The notes under the pieces: model-generated | What the model saw: only the letters and a program-made list of their open reading frames with translations | Databases searched by the model: none | Told to the model about the DNA's origin: nothing | Made by a program: the position numbers and the translations under genes | NCBI RefSeq assembly: GCF_937926365.1 | Contig: NZ_CALAOH010000169.1 | Coordinates: 1-64,000, forward strand | Source of the DNA: an uncultured Azohydromonas sp. | Lineage (GTDB): Bacteria > Pseudomonadota > Gammaproteobacteria > Burkholderiales > Burkholderiaceae_C | DNA length: 64,000 bases | Direction of reading: 5' to 3' | Shown here: positions 56,214-64,000 of the stretch, in pieces | Numbering within the stretch: position 1 is the first letter of the stretch | How the letters are laid out: each line of letters starts with the position of its first letter

Positions 56214-56288
56214 GTCATCACTCTCCTGCAAAGAAAAACCGTTTCCGCCCGCCGCCGCCCGCGGGCGGCGCAGGCACTACCGAATCAC

Positions 56289-58337
56289 TTACTTGCCCAG
56301 CACGGCACGCACGGTGGCGACCACGTTCTCGGCCGTGAAGCCGAAGTGCTTGAACAGCACGCCCGCCGGGGCGCTCTCGCCATAGGTGTCGATGCCCACC
56401 ACGGCGGCGCAGCCGTACTTCCACCAGAAGTCGGTCACGCCCGCCTCCACGGCGATGCGCGGCAGCCCCTCGGGCAGCACCGAGACCTTGTAGTCGCGGC
56501 TCTGGCGATCGAACACGGTGGTGCTGGGCACCGAGACCACGCGCACGGCGATGCCGGCCACGGCCAGCTGCTGCTGCGCGTGCAGTGCCAGCTGCACCTC
56601 GGAGCCGGTGGCCAGGATGACGGCCTGCGCCTTCTTCTTCAGGCCCACCTCGCCGGGCTCGGCCAGCACGTAGGCGCCCTTGGCGATCTCGTCCAGACCA
56701 GCCTTGGGCAGGTAGGCCAGGTTCTGGCGGCTGAGCAGCAGCGCCGACGGGCGGGTCTTGCTCAGCAGCGCGGCGCTCCAGGCCACGGCCGTCTCGGCGG
56801 TGTCGGCGGGGCGCCAGACGTCGAGGTTCGGGATCAGGCGCAGCGCCGCGGCATGCTCCACGCTCTGGTGCGTGGGGCCGTCCTCGCCCAGGCCGATGGA
56901 GTCGTGCGTGAAGACGTGGATCACGCGCGCCTTCATCAGCGCGGCCATGCGGATGGCGTTGCGGCTGTAGTCGCTGAAGGTCAGGAAGGTGCCGCCGTAG
57001 GGGATGTAGCCGCCATGCAGCGCCACGCCGTTCATGACCGCGGCCATGCCGAACTCGCGCACGCCGTAGTTGATGTGGCGGCCGCCGTTGGGCTTGCCCT
57101 CGGCATCGAAGCGCAGCGCCGGGGTGCTGCTGGTGTTCGTGAGGTTGGAGCCCGTGAGGTCCGCGGAGCCGCCCAGCAGCTCGGGCAGCGACTTGGTGAA
57201 GAACTCCAGCGCGATCTGGCTGGCCTTGCGGGTGGCGACCGTCTCGGCCTTCTCGTGCGCGGCGATGGCGGCGTCCACGGCCACCTGCGCAAAGTTGGCG
57301 GGCAGCTCGCCGGCCATGCGGCGCTGGAACTCGGCGGCCAGCTCGGGGAAGGCGGCGGCGTAGGCGTCGAAGCGCTGCTGCCACTCGGCCTGCGCCGCGG
57401 CGCCGCGCTCCTTGGCATCCCAGGCCTGGTAGGCCTGCGCGGGGATCACGAAGGGCTCGTGGCTCCAGCCCAGCTTGGCGCGGGTGAGCGCGATCTCCTC
57501 GTGGCCCAGCGCCTCGCCGTGCGCCTTGGCGGTGCCGGCGCGGTTGGGCGAGCCGTGGCCGATGTTGGTCTTGCAGATGATCAGCGTGGGCTTGCCGGTG
57601 ACGGTCTTGGCCGCTTCCAGCGCCGCGTCCACGGCCTCCACGTCATGGCCGTCGATGGGGCCGATGACGTTCCAGTGGTAGGCCTCGAAGCGCTTGCGCG
57701 CGTCGTCCACGTACCAGGGCGCGACCTGGCCGTCGATGCTGATGCCGTTGTCGTCGTAGAGGGCGACGAGCTTGTCGAGCTTCCAGGCGCCGGCCAGGGC
57801 GCAGGCCTCGTGGCTGATGCCTTCCATCAGGCAGCCGTCGCCCAGGAAGACGTAGGTGCGGTGGTCGACGACGGTGTGGCCTTCGCGGTTGAACTCCGCG
57901 GCCAGCAGCTTCTCCGCCAGCGCCATGCCCACCGCGTTGGTGATGCCCTGGCCCAGCGGGCCGGTGGTGGTTTCCACGCCGGGGGTGATGCCGACCTCGG
58001 GGTGGCCCGGGGTCTTGCTGTGCATCTGGCGGAAGTTGCGCAGTTCCTCGATGGGCAGCGCATAGCCCGTGAGGTGCAGCAGCGCGTAGATCAACATCGA
58101 GCCGTGGCCGTTGGAGAGCACGAAGCGGTCACGGTCGGCCCAGTGCGGGTCTTGCGGGTTGTGGCGCAGATGGCGGTCCCAGAGCGCTACCGCCATGTCC
58201 GCCATGCCCATGGGCGCGCCGGGATGGCCAGAGTTGGCCTGCTGTACGGCGTCCATCGCCAGCGCGCGGATGGCATTGGCCATCAGGGTGCTGGGATCCT
58301 GGGCGGCTTCTTGGGGGAGATCGGCGACGAGGTCCAT
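56289..58337 (-). CDS. tkt: transketolase
   Basis: This 682-residue thiamine-diphosphate enzyme moves two-carbon units between sugar phosphates in the pentose phosphate pathway. It shows ANSGHPGAPMGMADMAVALW, the TPP motif GDGCLMEGISHEACALAGAWKLDKLVALYDDN, and the transketolase C-terminal domain. The first 15 residues (MDLVADLPQEAAQDP) are a normal lead. It precedes gapA on the same strand and is divergent from the hemerythrin gene, 178 bp away. Confidence 0.97.
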   Translation of the reverse strand: MDLVADLPQEAAQDPSTLMANAIRALAMDAVQQANSGHPGAPMGMADMAVALWDRHLRHNPQDPHWADRDRFVLSNGHGSMLIYALLHLTGYALPIEELRNFRQMHSKTPGHPEVGITPGVETTTGPLGQGITNAVGMALAEKLLAAEFNREGHTVVDHRTYVFLGDGCLMEGISHEACALAGAWKLDKLVALYDDNGISIDGQVAPWYVDDARKRFEAYHWNVIGPIDGHDVEAVDAALEAAKTVTGKPTLIICKTNIGHGSPNRAGTAKAHGEALGHEEIALTRAKLGWSHEPFVIPAQAYQAWDAKERGAAAQAEWQQRFDAYAAAFPELAAEFQRRMAGELPANFAQVAVDAAIAAHEKAETVATRKASQIALEFFTKSLPELLGGSADLTGSNLTNTSSTPALRFDAEGKPNGGRHINYGVREFGMAAVMNGVALHGGYIPYGGTFLTFSDYSRNAIRMAALMKARVIHVFTHDSIGLGEDGPTHQSVEHAAALRLIPNLDVWRPADTAETAVAWSAALLSKTRPSALLLSRQNLAYLPKAGLDEIAKGAYVLAEPGEVGLKKKAQAVILATGSEVQLALHAQQQLAVAGIAVRVVSVPSTTVFDRQSRDYKVSVLPEGLPRIAVEAGVTDFWWKYGCAAVVGIDTYGESAPAGVLFKHFGFTAENVVATVRAVLGK

Positions 58338-58452
58338 GCGGTTTCGAGCTCGTGGGCAGCAAAAACGCGGATTTTATGCCGCCCCCCAAACGGCGCCTGC
58401 CTCTGGGGCCCAGCGCGCTTCATGAGCGTGCGCATCCGGCACCGGAAAGGCA

Positions 58453-58466
58453 TTGATCAGCATCAA
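58453..58466 (+). promoter_or_regulatory. FNR/CRP-family binding site (perfect TTGAT-N4-ATCAA)
   Basis: TTGATCAGCATCAA is an exact FNR/Anr half-site pair. Its centre is 57 bp before the hemerythrin ATG at 58516. It predicts low-oxygen or nitric-oxide control of that gene. It also lies in the gap to tkt, on the other strand. Confidence 0.8.
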
Positions 58467-58515
58467 TGCGCGCCAACCTGGTGCTGCCACGCTGCAAGGG
58501 CACAAGGAGGTACCC

Positions 58516-59094
58516 ATGCGCCACGCTTCGCTGACGATCATCAACGACGAGCACCAGGCCCTGGCCGCCATGCTGCGCTCGCTGTCCATGCTGCTGGCCC
58601 AGTCGAGGCACGAGCAGAAGATGCCCAGCTTCGAGCTGCTGCGGGCGATGCTGTTCTACATCGACGAGTTTCCCGAGCGGCTGCACCACACCAAGGAGAC
58701 CCAGCTGCTGTTCCCGCGCCTGCGCGAGCGCTGCCCGGACCTGGTCCCGGTGCTGGACGCGCTAGACGCTGACCACGCGCAGGGCGAGCACGCCATCCGC
58801 GAGCTGGAGCACGCGCTGCTGGCCTTCGAGATGATGGGCGAGACCCGGCGCGAGGCCTTCGAGGCCGCGGCCGAGCGCTACATCAACTTCTACCTGGCGC
58901 ACATGGGAACCGAAGAGAACCTGGTGCTGCCCGCGGCGGAGAAGCACCTGCTGCCCGAAGACTGGGCCGAGCTCGATGCCGAGTTCGAAGCCAACCGCGA
59001 CCCCCTTACCGGCCACGAGCCCGACCAAGCGTACCGGCCACTGTTCACGCGCATCCTCAACATGGCCCCGGCGCCAATCGGGCTGGGGAGCTGA
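58516..59094 (+). CDS. hemerythrin-domain protein
   Basis: This 192-residue protein has the HHE hemerythrin domain with likely iron ligands H13 (NDEHQAL), H57/H58 and E61 (RLHHTKET), H87 and H92 (DADHAQGEHA), and H129 plus E133 (AHMGTEEN). Such proteins bind O2 or NO, or help repair iron centres. The start ATG at 58516 follows AAGGAGG; a TTG at 58453 lies within the FNR box and is not the start. With the FNR box the gene fits a low-oxygen or nitrosative stress role. A terminator follows. Confidence 0.9.
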   Translation: MRHASLTIINDEHQALAAMLRSLSMLLAQSRHEQKMPSFELLRAMLFYIDEFPERLHHTKETQLLFPRLRERCPDLVPVLDALDADHAQGEHAIRELEHALLAFEMMGETRREAFEAAAERYINFYLAHMGTEENLVLPAAEKHLLPEDWAELDAEFEANRDPLTGHEPDQAYRPLFTRILNMAPAPIGLGS

Positions 59095-59129
59095 GGCGGC
59101 GCGCACGCTTTTTCTCTCCCACACCAAGG

Positions 59130-59159
59130 ACGCCGGCCTCATGCCGGCGTTTTTGTTTT
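59130..59159 (+). terminator. intrinsic terminator after the hemerythrin gene
   Basis: ACGCCGGC and GCCGGCGT form an 8-bp stem around CTCAT, followed by TTTTGTTTT. Confidence 0.88.
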
Positions 59160-59230
59160 CGAGGCGCACTTCCCTCTGGCGTACCGATCGCCTCCCGCCT
59201 CCCGCAAGCCGTAACCGCCTGTCCCCTGCA

Positions 59231-59258
59231 TCGTCATCCTCGCGCAGGCGGGGACCCG
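59231..59258 (+). repeat. REP-like palindromic repeat, copy 4
   Basis: TCGTCATCCTCGCGCAGGCG plus GGGACCCG is the same family as the copies near 37.5 kb, with a few changes in the stem. Confidence 0.6.
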
Positions 59259-59349
59259 GGCGGCCCTGCGCCGGAGCGAAGCACGGGCGCAGCGAGCCGA
59301 AGTACGAAGGCCCCCGCAGGCCACCCGATACGAAGCCTCCAACGCTCCC

Positions 59350-59767
59350 TTGTGCACAAGCCCGCCCAAGCCCACAGCTTGTCCAAAGCCTTGCCAGCGA
59401 TGAACTTTTTCCGGCTCGACATGGCCCGGAACGCGCTGTGAACAAGCCTTCAGGCGCGCACAGCTTCTCCACCGTTTTGCCCTGGAACGCGGCTTTTGAA
59501 CCTTTCCGGATTCGTTCGCTGCTCCTGGTTCGCCGATTTTTCTTCTCCAAGGATGTTCATTTTTAAGAGTGGTCGTCGTGGTAGAGCCCGCCCAGGCCTG
59601 TGGATAACCGGCGTTTGTTCTTGTGCAGCATGAACTTGCCCAGGGTCGAAGGCTGGGGACCGCACCGCTGTTTGTTCCGGCGCCAACAGAGAACAAACAG
59701 CGCGGACCGGCCCAGAGCTGTGGATAAGCCGGAGTTGTTGTGCGCACTGATCACAGCCTTGTGCACA
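59350..59767. other. DnaA-box cluster with AT-rich patch (origin-like region)
   Basis: Two perfect DnaA boxes (TTATCCACA, on the minus strand at 59599-59607 and 59719-59727) and three with one mismatch (TTGTGCACA at 59350-59358 and 59759-59767; TTGTTCACA reversed at 59437-59445) lie within 420 bp. An AT-rich patch with GATTTTTCTTCTC lies at 59535-59575. A 10-bp inverted repeat (CTGTTTGTTC/GAACAAACAG, 59668-59700) is between the two perfect boxes. This looks like an origin or a DnaA-titrating site; dnaA itself is not in the window. Confidence 0.5.
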
Positions 59768-59812
59768 GGCGCGTCAAAGGGAGCCCCAAAGGCCGGTCCT
59801 ACACTGCCGCGC

Positions 59813-60523
59813 ATGACTGTTTCCGCCTTGATCCTGGCCGCCGGCCGCGGCGAGCGCATGCGGCCGCTGAGCGACCGGACCCCCAAACCGCTGCTGTCCG
59901 TGCAGGGGCGGCGCCTCATCGAATGGCACCTGCTCGCGCTGGCGCGCGCGGGCGTGCGCCGGGTGGTGGTCAACACCGCCTGGCTGGAAGAGCAGTTCGA
60001 GCCCGCTCTGGGCAACGGCGCGCGCTACGGGCTGGAAATCCTGTACTCCCGCGAGGGCCGCGACCACGGCGGCGCGCTGGAAACCGCTGGCGGCATGAAG
60101 AAGGCGCTGCCGCTGCTGGGCGACAGCTTCTGGGTGGTGTCGGGCGACGTGTTCGTGCCCACCTTCTCCTTCGACGCCGAGGCCGTGCGCCGCTTCGAGG
60201 CCAGCGGCCAACTGGCCAAGCTGTGGTTGACCACGAACCCGCCGCACCACCCGGGCGGCGACTTTGGCATCCGCGACGGCTTGGCCGTGTGCGATGCGGA
60301 AACCCGATTCACCTGGACCAGCCTGGGCCTGTTCCGCCGCGCTTTCGTGGAGGAGCTGATGACCGATTTGCCTCCCGGCACCAAGGCGCCGCTGCGCCCG
60401 TACCTGGATGCCGCGATCGAGCGCCGCGTCCTGGGCGCCGAGCGCTGGCTGGAGGCCTGGACCGACGTGGGCACGCCCGAGCGGCTGGCGGCCCTGGACG
60501 CACAAGGCGAACACACCGCATGA
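59813..60523 (+). CDS. nucleotidyltransferase (MurNAc-1-phosphate uridylyltransferase MurU-like)
   Basis: This 236-residue protein is a small sugar-nucleotidyltransferase. It shows LILAAGRGERMRPLSDRTPKPLL (nucleotide and Mg binding), WVVSGDVF, and the PPHHPGGDFGI and AWTDVGTPERL segments. This is the pattern of MurU, which makes UDP-MurNAc in peptidoglycan recycling. MurU normally sits beside the kinase gene amgK, but no amgK is seen here. The ubiH-like gene follows with an ATGA overlap, so the two are coupled. Confidence 0.85.
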   Translation: MTVSALILAAGRGERMRPLSDRTPKPLLSVQGRRLIEWHLLALARAGVRRVVVNTAWLEEQFEPALGNGARYGLEILYSREGRDHGGALETAGGMKKALPLLGDSFWVVSGDVFVPTFSFDAEAVRRFEASGQLAKLWLTTNPPHHPGGDFGIRDGLAVCDAETRFTWTSLGLFRRAFVEELMTDLPPGTKAPLRPYLDAAIERRVLGAERWLEAWTDVGTPERLAALDAQGEHTA

Positions 60524-61752
60524 GCACGATTCCTTCCTCGTCCAACGCTTCCACCGTGGCCGCCGTACCGGCGGCTTCGCGCATCGCCGTGGTGGGCGCC
60601 GGCCCGGTGGGCCTGGCGCTGGGCTTGATGGCGGCGCGGCAACTGCCGCGGGCGCAAATCTCTCTCTTCGACAGCCGCAGCGTCGACAAGGACGTCTCGG
60701 CCGACCCGCGTGTGCTGGCGCTGTCGCTGGGCAGCGTGCAGTTGCTGCAGCAACTCAAAGCCTGGAACGCCGCGAGCGCGCAGCCGATCCAGGAGGTGCT
60801 CGTTTCGCAGCAGCCGCCGGGCGCCTTGCCGCTGGGCGGCGAGCCGCAGGTGCGCATCAGCGCCCTGGAGGAGGCGGTGCCGATGCTGGGCGCGGTGCAG
60901 TCCTACGGCGCGGTGGTGGCGCCGCTGCAGCGCGCGTGGCTGGAACAGGCTGCGGCCGAGCCGCAGCGGCTGTTCACCCGCTTCGGCACGCCGGTGGCGT
61001 CGTTCAAGCCGCTGCCGCAGGGCGTGGAAGTGGACGCCGGCATCGCCGAAAGCTTCGATTTGGCCGTGGTGGCCGAGGGCGGCGTGTTCGCGGAGCAGGC
61101 GCGCAAGACCATCGCGCGCGACTACGGGCAAACGGCGTGGATCGGCACCGTGACGCTGGAGGGCGGCCGTCCGGGCCTGGCCATCGAGCGCTTCACCCGC
61201 CAGGGCCCGGCCGCCCTGCTGCCGCTGCCGCCAAGGCCGGACGGCCTGCATCGCGCCGCGCTGGTGTGGTGCGTGGACAGCCGCGACGACCCCGTGAAGG
61301 ATTTGAACGACACGCAGCGGCTGCTGGTGCTGTCGAACATCTTCCCGGCCGAGGCGGGGCGGCTGGTGGCGGTGACGCCGATGAAAGCCTTCGCGCTGGG
61401 GCTGAATGCCGAGCGCACGTTGGCGAAGGACCGCACGGTGCGCATCGGCAACGCGGCACAGACGCTGCATCCGGTGGCCGGCCAGGGCTTGAACCTGGGT
61501 TTGCGCGACGCCTACGCGCTGGTGCACGCGCTCAAGCGCAGCGGCTCGGTGGAGGCCGCGCTGCGCCGCGTGGAATTCCAGCGCGCCCCCGACCGCTGGA
61601 GCGTGATCGCCGCCACCGATTTCCTGGCCCGCAGCTTCACCTGGCAATTGCCGGGGCTGCCGACGGCACGGGCGCTGGGGCTGGCCCTATTGCAGGCGGT
61701 GCCGCCGCTGAAATCGGCGCTGGCGCGGCAGATGATGTTTGGGCGGCGGTGA
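60520..61752 (+). CDS. UbiH/UbiF-family FAD-dependent monooxygenase
   Basis: This 410-residue flavoprotein resembles the ubiquinone hydroxylases: GxGxxG in RIAVVGAGPVGLALGLMAA, SRVLALS-like DPRVLALSLGS, and RIGNAAQTLHPVAGQGLNLGLRDAYAL with the FAD-phosphate contact. The middle DG motif is weak (LAVVAEGGVF in place of GADG). An N-terminal extension (MSTIPSSSNASTVAAVPAAS) is unconserved. It probably hydroxylates the ubiquinone ring precursor, but the position cannot be told. It is coupled to the murU-like gene. Confidence 0.88.
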   Translation: MSTIPSSSNASTVAAVPAASRIAVVGAGPVGLALGLMAARQLPRAQISLFDSRSVDKDVSADPRVLALSLGSVQLLQQLKAWNAASAQPIQEVLVSQQPPGALPLGGEPQVRISALEEAVPMLGAVQSYGAVVAPLQRAWLEQAAAEPQRLFTRFGTPVASFKPLPQGVEVDAGIAESFDLAVVAEGGVFAEQARKTIARDYGQTAWIGTVTLEGGRPGLAIERFTRQGPAALLPLPPRPDGLHRAALVWCVDSRDDPVKDLNDTQRLLVLSNIFPAEAGRLVAVTPMKAFALGLNAERTLAKDRTVRIGNAAQTLHPVAGQGLNLGLRDAYALVHALKRSGSVEAALRRVEFQRAPDRWSVIAATDFLARSFTWQLPGLPTARALGLALLQAVPPLKSALARQMMFGRR

Positions 61753-61772
61753 AAAACGCGCTCCTGCGCTGC

Positions 61773-62585
61773 TCACAGCCTCCGATGTCCCAACGCCGGC
61801 AACTGCACCCTCACCTGCCCCATCCGGGCCGCATCGAAGGGCGCGATCGCGATGCCTTCGCCTTCCTCGACCACTGAGAGCACTTCCCCCCAGGGGTCGA
61901 TCACCATGCTGTGGCCCCAGGTGCGGCGGCCGTTCTCGTGCTGGCCGCCCTGGGCCGCCGCTACCACGTAGCACTGGTTTTCCACCGCGCGGGTGCGCAG
62001 CAGCAGCTCCCAGTGCGCGCGGCCCGTGGTGTAGGTGAAGGCGGCCGGGACGCTGATCACGTCGCAGGGCGGCTGCCCTGCCGCAAAGCTCATCGCCCGG
62101 TACAGCTCCGGGAAGCGCAGGTCGTAGCAGACCGACAGCCCCACCCGCAGCGCTCCCGCCTGCACCGCCACCGGCACGTCGCCCGGCTCCAGCGCCGCGG
62201 CCTCGTCGTAGCGCTCGCGGCCGTTGTCGAAGGCGAACAGGTGCAGCTTGTCGTAGCGCGCGGCACGCATACCGTCGGGCCCGTACACGCAGCAGGCGTT
62301 GCGCACGCGCTGCCCGTCGGCGGCGTGGATGGGCAGCGTGCCGCCGATCAGCCACAGGCCGTGGCGCTTGGCCTCGCCGGAGAGGAAGTCCTGGATCGGC
62401 CCGGCACCGTCCTCCTCGGCAATGCGCAGCTTGTCGCGGTCGTCCTGCCCCATGAGGCAGAAGTACTCGGGCAGCGACGCCAGCGTGGCGCCCTGCGCCG
62501 CGGCCTCGGCGATCAGCCGGGCGGCGGCTTCCAGGTTCCGGCCCACGTCGGGCGTGGACACCATCTGCAGGGCGGCAAGTTTCAT
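61773..62585 (-). CDS. carbon-nitrogen hydrolase (nitrilase family, Nit1/Nit2-like amidase)
   Basis: This 270-residue amidase has the Glu-Lys-Cys triad: E in LASLPEYF, K in YDKLHLF, and the nucleophile Cys in GLSVCYDLRFPELYR. It belongs to the branch that hydrolyses deaminated glutathione or omega-amides. It lies 36 bp after the yhdP gene on the same strand, an order conserved in betaproteobacteria. It is convergent with the ubiH-like gene. Confidence 0.92.
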   Translation of the reverse strand: MKLAALQMVSTPDVGRNLEAAARLIAEAAAQGATLASLPEYFCLMGQDDRDKLRIAEEDGAGPIQDFLSGEAKRHGLWLIGGTLPIHAADGQRVRNACCVYGPDGMRAARYDKLHLFAFDNGRERYDEAAALEPGDVPVAVQAGALRVGLSVCYDLRFPELYRAMSFAAGQPPCDVISVPAAFTYTTGRAHWELLLRTRAVENQCYVVAAAQGGQHENGRRTWGHSMVIDPWGEVLSVVEEGEGIAIAPFDAARMGQVRVQLPALGHRRL

Positions 62586-62621
62586 GAGGCGGCTCTCTCT
62601 ATAAAGGTTGGGGTTCGGGTT

Positions 62622-64000
62622 TCAGTTCTGCACCCGCGGGCTCGACGCCGCGGCGGCCGCGGCCGGCGGCGGTGAGGGGGCCAGGTCGGGCAGCGGCTTG
62701 CCCGGCGCGCGCTCCACGCGCTCCACCTGCGGATCGCTCCATGAGCCGCTGACCTGGAACTCGCGCGTGCCGGCCTGCATCAGCGGCTTGCGCAGGAACA
62801 ACTGCGCCAGGAAGGTGCCCAGCCCCACGGCCGGGTTGATGGCCGCATAGGCCAGCGAGGCGGTGCCGGCGTTGATCTCGGGCACCACCACCACGTGCAG
62901 GTCCTGCGTCTCGCGCGCGATGTCGGCGCGGCCCTCCATCAGCACCGCGGCTTGCAGCCCGCGCATGAGCAGGTTGTTGGTCTCGGCCACGCCATCGTCC
63001 ATGTGCACGTCGCCGGTGACGTTGTCGAAGGCGAAGCCCTGCAGGAACACGTCGCGGAAGTCCAGCGTCAGCCGCCGCGGGATCGACTGCAGGCTCAGCA
63101 CCGACAGCAGCCGCCCCGCGCCCGCGCCGGCCTTGAGGAAGCGGCCCTGCTGGATGTCCACGCGCAGCTGCCCGTCCATGCGCGAGGGGTCCGGCGCCAG
63201 CGGCGAGCCCGGCCACGACACCTCGCCCTGCAGCCGGCCCTTGCCGCCCTCCAGCACGCCGCCCAGGCCCAGGCGCTGCAGCAGCGCGCCGCTGTCGTCG
63301 AGCTCCAGCCGGAAATCCATCACCATGCGCCGGCGCCCGTCCGGGCCCGGCACCCACTTCCCCAGCGCCTTGAGCTCGGCCTCGGCCGTGGTGAGCTGCA
63401 GCTTGTCGAGCTGCCACTCGGCCGGGCGCGGGCCGTTGCGGCGGTTGACGGCCTGGATCTCCACTTTCCCCAAGTCGCGCCCGCCCAGCTCGAAGTTCTC
63501 CACCACGATGTCCAGCGCCGGCACGCTCGCCGGGGCCTGTGCCAGCAGCGACTCCACGCCCTGCGCCGCGCTGGGCGGCAACGCCAGCCGCGCCAGCCAC
63601 GCGCGCACGTGTCCGGGTTGCGCGGCGTCGCCGGCGCGGAATTCGACATGGCCATCGAGCTGGTCGGCATGCAGGTTGGCGCGCCAGGTGTCATCGCCAC
63701 CGGCATGCGTGACGCCGGCCACCACGTGGTCCAGCCGCCGGCCGCTCACCAGCAGCTGCTGCACCTGCAGCGCCACGCTCATCGGCGGCGTGGCCGCCGC
63801 GCCGCCCGCGTGGCCCGCGCCACTGGCACCACTGACGGCACCCGCACCCGGCCCGCCGGCGGCGGCGGCGCTGCGCGACAGGCGCTCCCAGGTCTGCTGC
63901 CAGGCGTCGAGGTCCAGCGCCGGCAGGGCCACGGCGATGCCGAAGCCGTGCGAAGGCTGCGGCGCGGGCTGGCGCAAGCCCAGGCCGCCGCGCAGCAGCA
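62622..64000 (-). CDS. yhdP: YhdP (AsmA-like) protein, C-terminal part, runs off the window
   Basis: This is the last 459 or so residues of a large AsmA/TamB-like protein of the YhdP family, which spans the periplasm and moves phospholipid to the outer membrane. The conserved end is visible: DVFLQGFAFDNVTGDVHMDDGVAETNNLLMRGLQAAVLMEGRADI and ETQDLHVVVVPEINAGTASLAYAAINPAVGLGTFLAQLFLRKPL. The reading frame is open through 64000, so the N-terminal part and start lie outside. It is followed by the amidase gene. The usual length is about 1,300 residues. Confidence 0.9.
   Translation of the reverse strand, partial: LLRGGLGLRQPAPQPSHGFGIAVALPALDLDAWQQTWERLSRSAAAAGGPGAGAVSGASGAGHAGGAAATPPMSVALQVQQLLVSGRRLDHVVAGVTHAGGDDTWRANLHADQLDGHVEFRAGDAAQPGHVRAWLARLALPPSAAQGVESLLAQAPASVPALDIVVENFELGGRDLGKVEIQAVNRRNGPRPAEWQLDKLQLTTAEAELKALGKWVPGPDGRRRMVMDFRLELDDSGALLQRLGLGGVLEGGKGRLQGEVSWPGSPLAPDPSRMDGQLRVDIQQGRFLKAGAGAGRLLSVLSLQSIPRRLTLDFRDVFLQGFAFDNVTGDVHMDDGVAETNNLLMRGLQAAVLMEGRADIARETQDLHVVVVPEINAGTASLAYAAINPAVGLGTFLAQLFLRKPLMQAGTREFQVSGSWSDPQVERVERAPGKPLPDLAPSPPPAAAAAASSPRVQN

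Larger units (their letters stand above)
59095..59812. other. 718-bp noncoding region between hemerythrin and the murU-like gene
   Basis: No gene is convincing here in either strand. It holds the hemerythrin terminator, one REP-like repeat (59231-59258), an AT-rich patch (59535-59575), a long inverted repeat (59668-59700), and a cluster of DnaA-box-like 9-mers (59350-59767). Confidence 0.7.

Noticed and set aside
58453..58515. TTG at 58453 as the hemerythrin start
   Set aside because: It lies inside the FNR box and adds 21 unconserved residues; ATG 58516 has AAGGAGG.

Overview
This is a high-GC (roughly two thirds G+C by eye), densely coded chromosomal segment. Its gene content and local gene orders point to a betaproteobacterium of the order Burkholderiales, most like Comamonadaceae or a sister family. 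The supports are the dacA / D-amino-acid aminotransferase / DUF493 order, the rsmB-DUF4390-ntrY-ntrX cluster, the YbeY-PhoH overlap, DUF1840, a birA-SPOR pair, a Mg-type HemB and many 4-bp ATGA/GTGA overlaps. I see no insertion sequence, prophage, CRISPR array or rRNA operon. One tRNA is present (Phe, GAA).

Layout. 0.1-5.4 kb: peptidoglycan and D-amino-acid genes (dacA, class IV aminotransferase, ybeD), a hydrolase/ferredoxin pair, a VanZ-like membrane protein and a HemJ-like protein. 5.4-7.9 kb: a candidate small RNA, hemB, and a corA-type Mg transporter broken by a single-base frameshift. 7.9-14.5 kb: ybeY-phoH, a two-component system, ruvA, two periplasmic copper-type genes, and ruvB with a LexA box over its start codon. 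14.5-20.7 kb: a branched-chain-type ABC importer led by an IclR regulator. 21-28.5 kb: minor pilin, phosphatase, PEBP, cfa, and two adjacent c-di-GMP proteins. 28.5-33 kb: an Lrp regulator with a saccharopine-dehydrogenase-like enzyme, then pobR-pobA with two palindromic operator candidates. 33-39.7 kb: an AEC carrier, tRNA-Phe, ntrX/ntrY, DUF4390, rsmB. 39.9-48 kb: folE with a BLUF photoreceptor, a Tat-exported peptide, a flavocytochrome-c-like pair coupled to lemA and queC, proA, a second AEC carrier and cysQ. 48-58.3 kb: topB, a SET methyltransferase, birA, a SPOR protein, a subtilase, gapA and tkt. 58.4-64 kb: an FNR-box hemerythrin, a 0.7-kb noncoding region with a DnaA-box cluster, a murU-like gene, a ubiH-like gene, a nitrilase-family amidase and the end of yhdP.

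How they work together. Most of the window is housekeeping metabolism, but several regulatory circuits can be read from the DNA: SOS control of ruvB, low-oxygen control of a hemerythrin, operators around pobR/pobA, a possible RNA switch over a Tat peptide gene, and a probable structured small RNA. The most unusual items are the small RNA with a CU-rich loop opposite the hemB leader, the origin-like DnaA-box region at 59.3-59.8 kb, and a 39-residue exported copper-type peptide encoded directly before a PCu(A)C chaperone.
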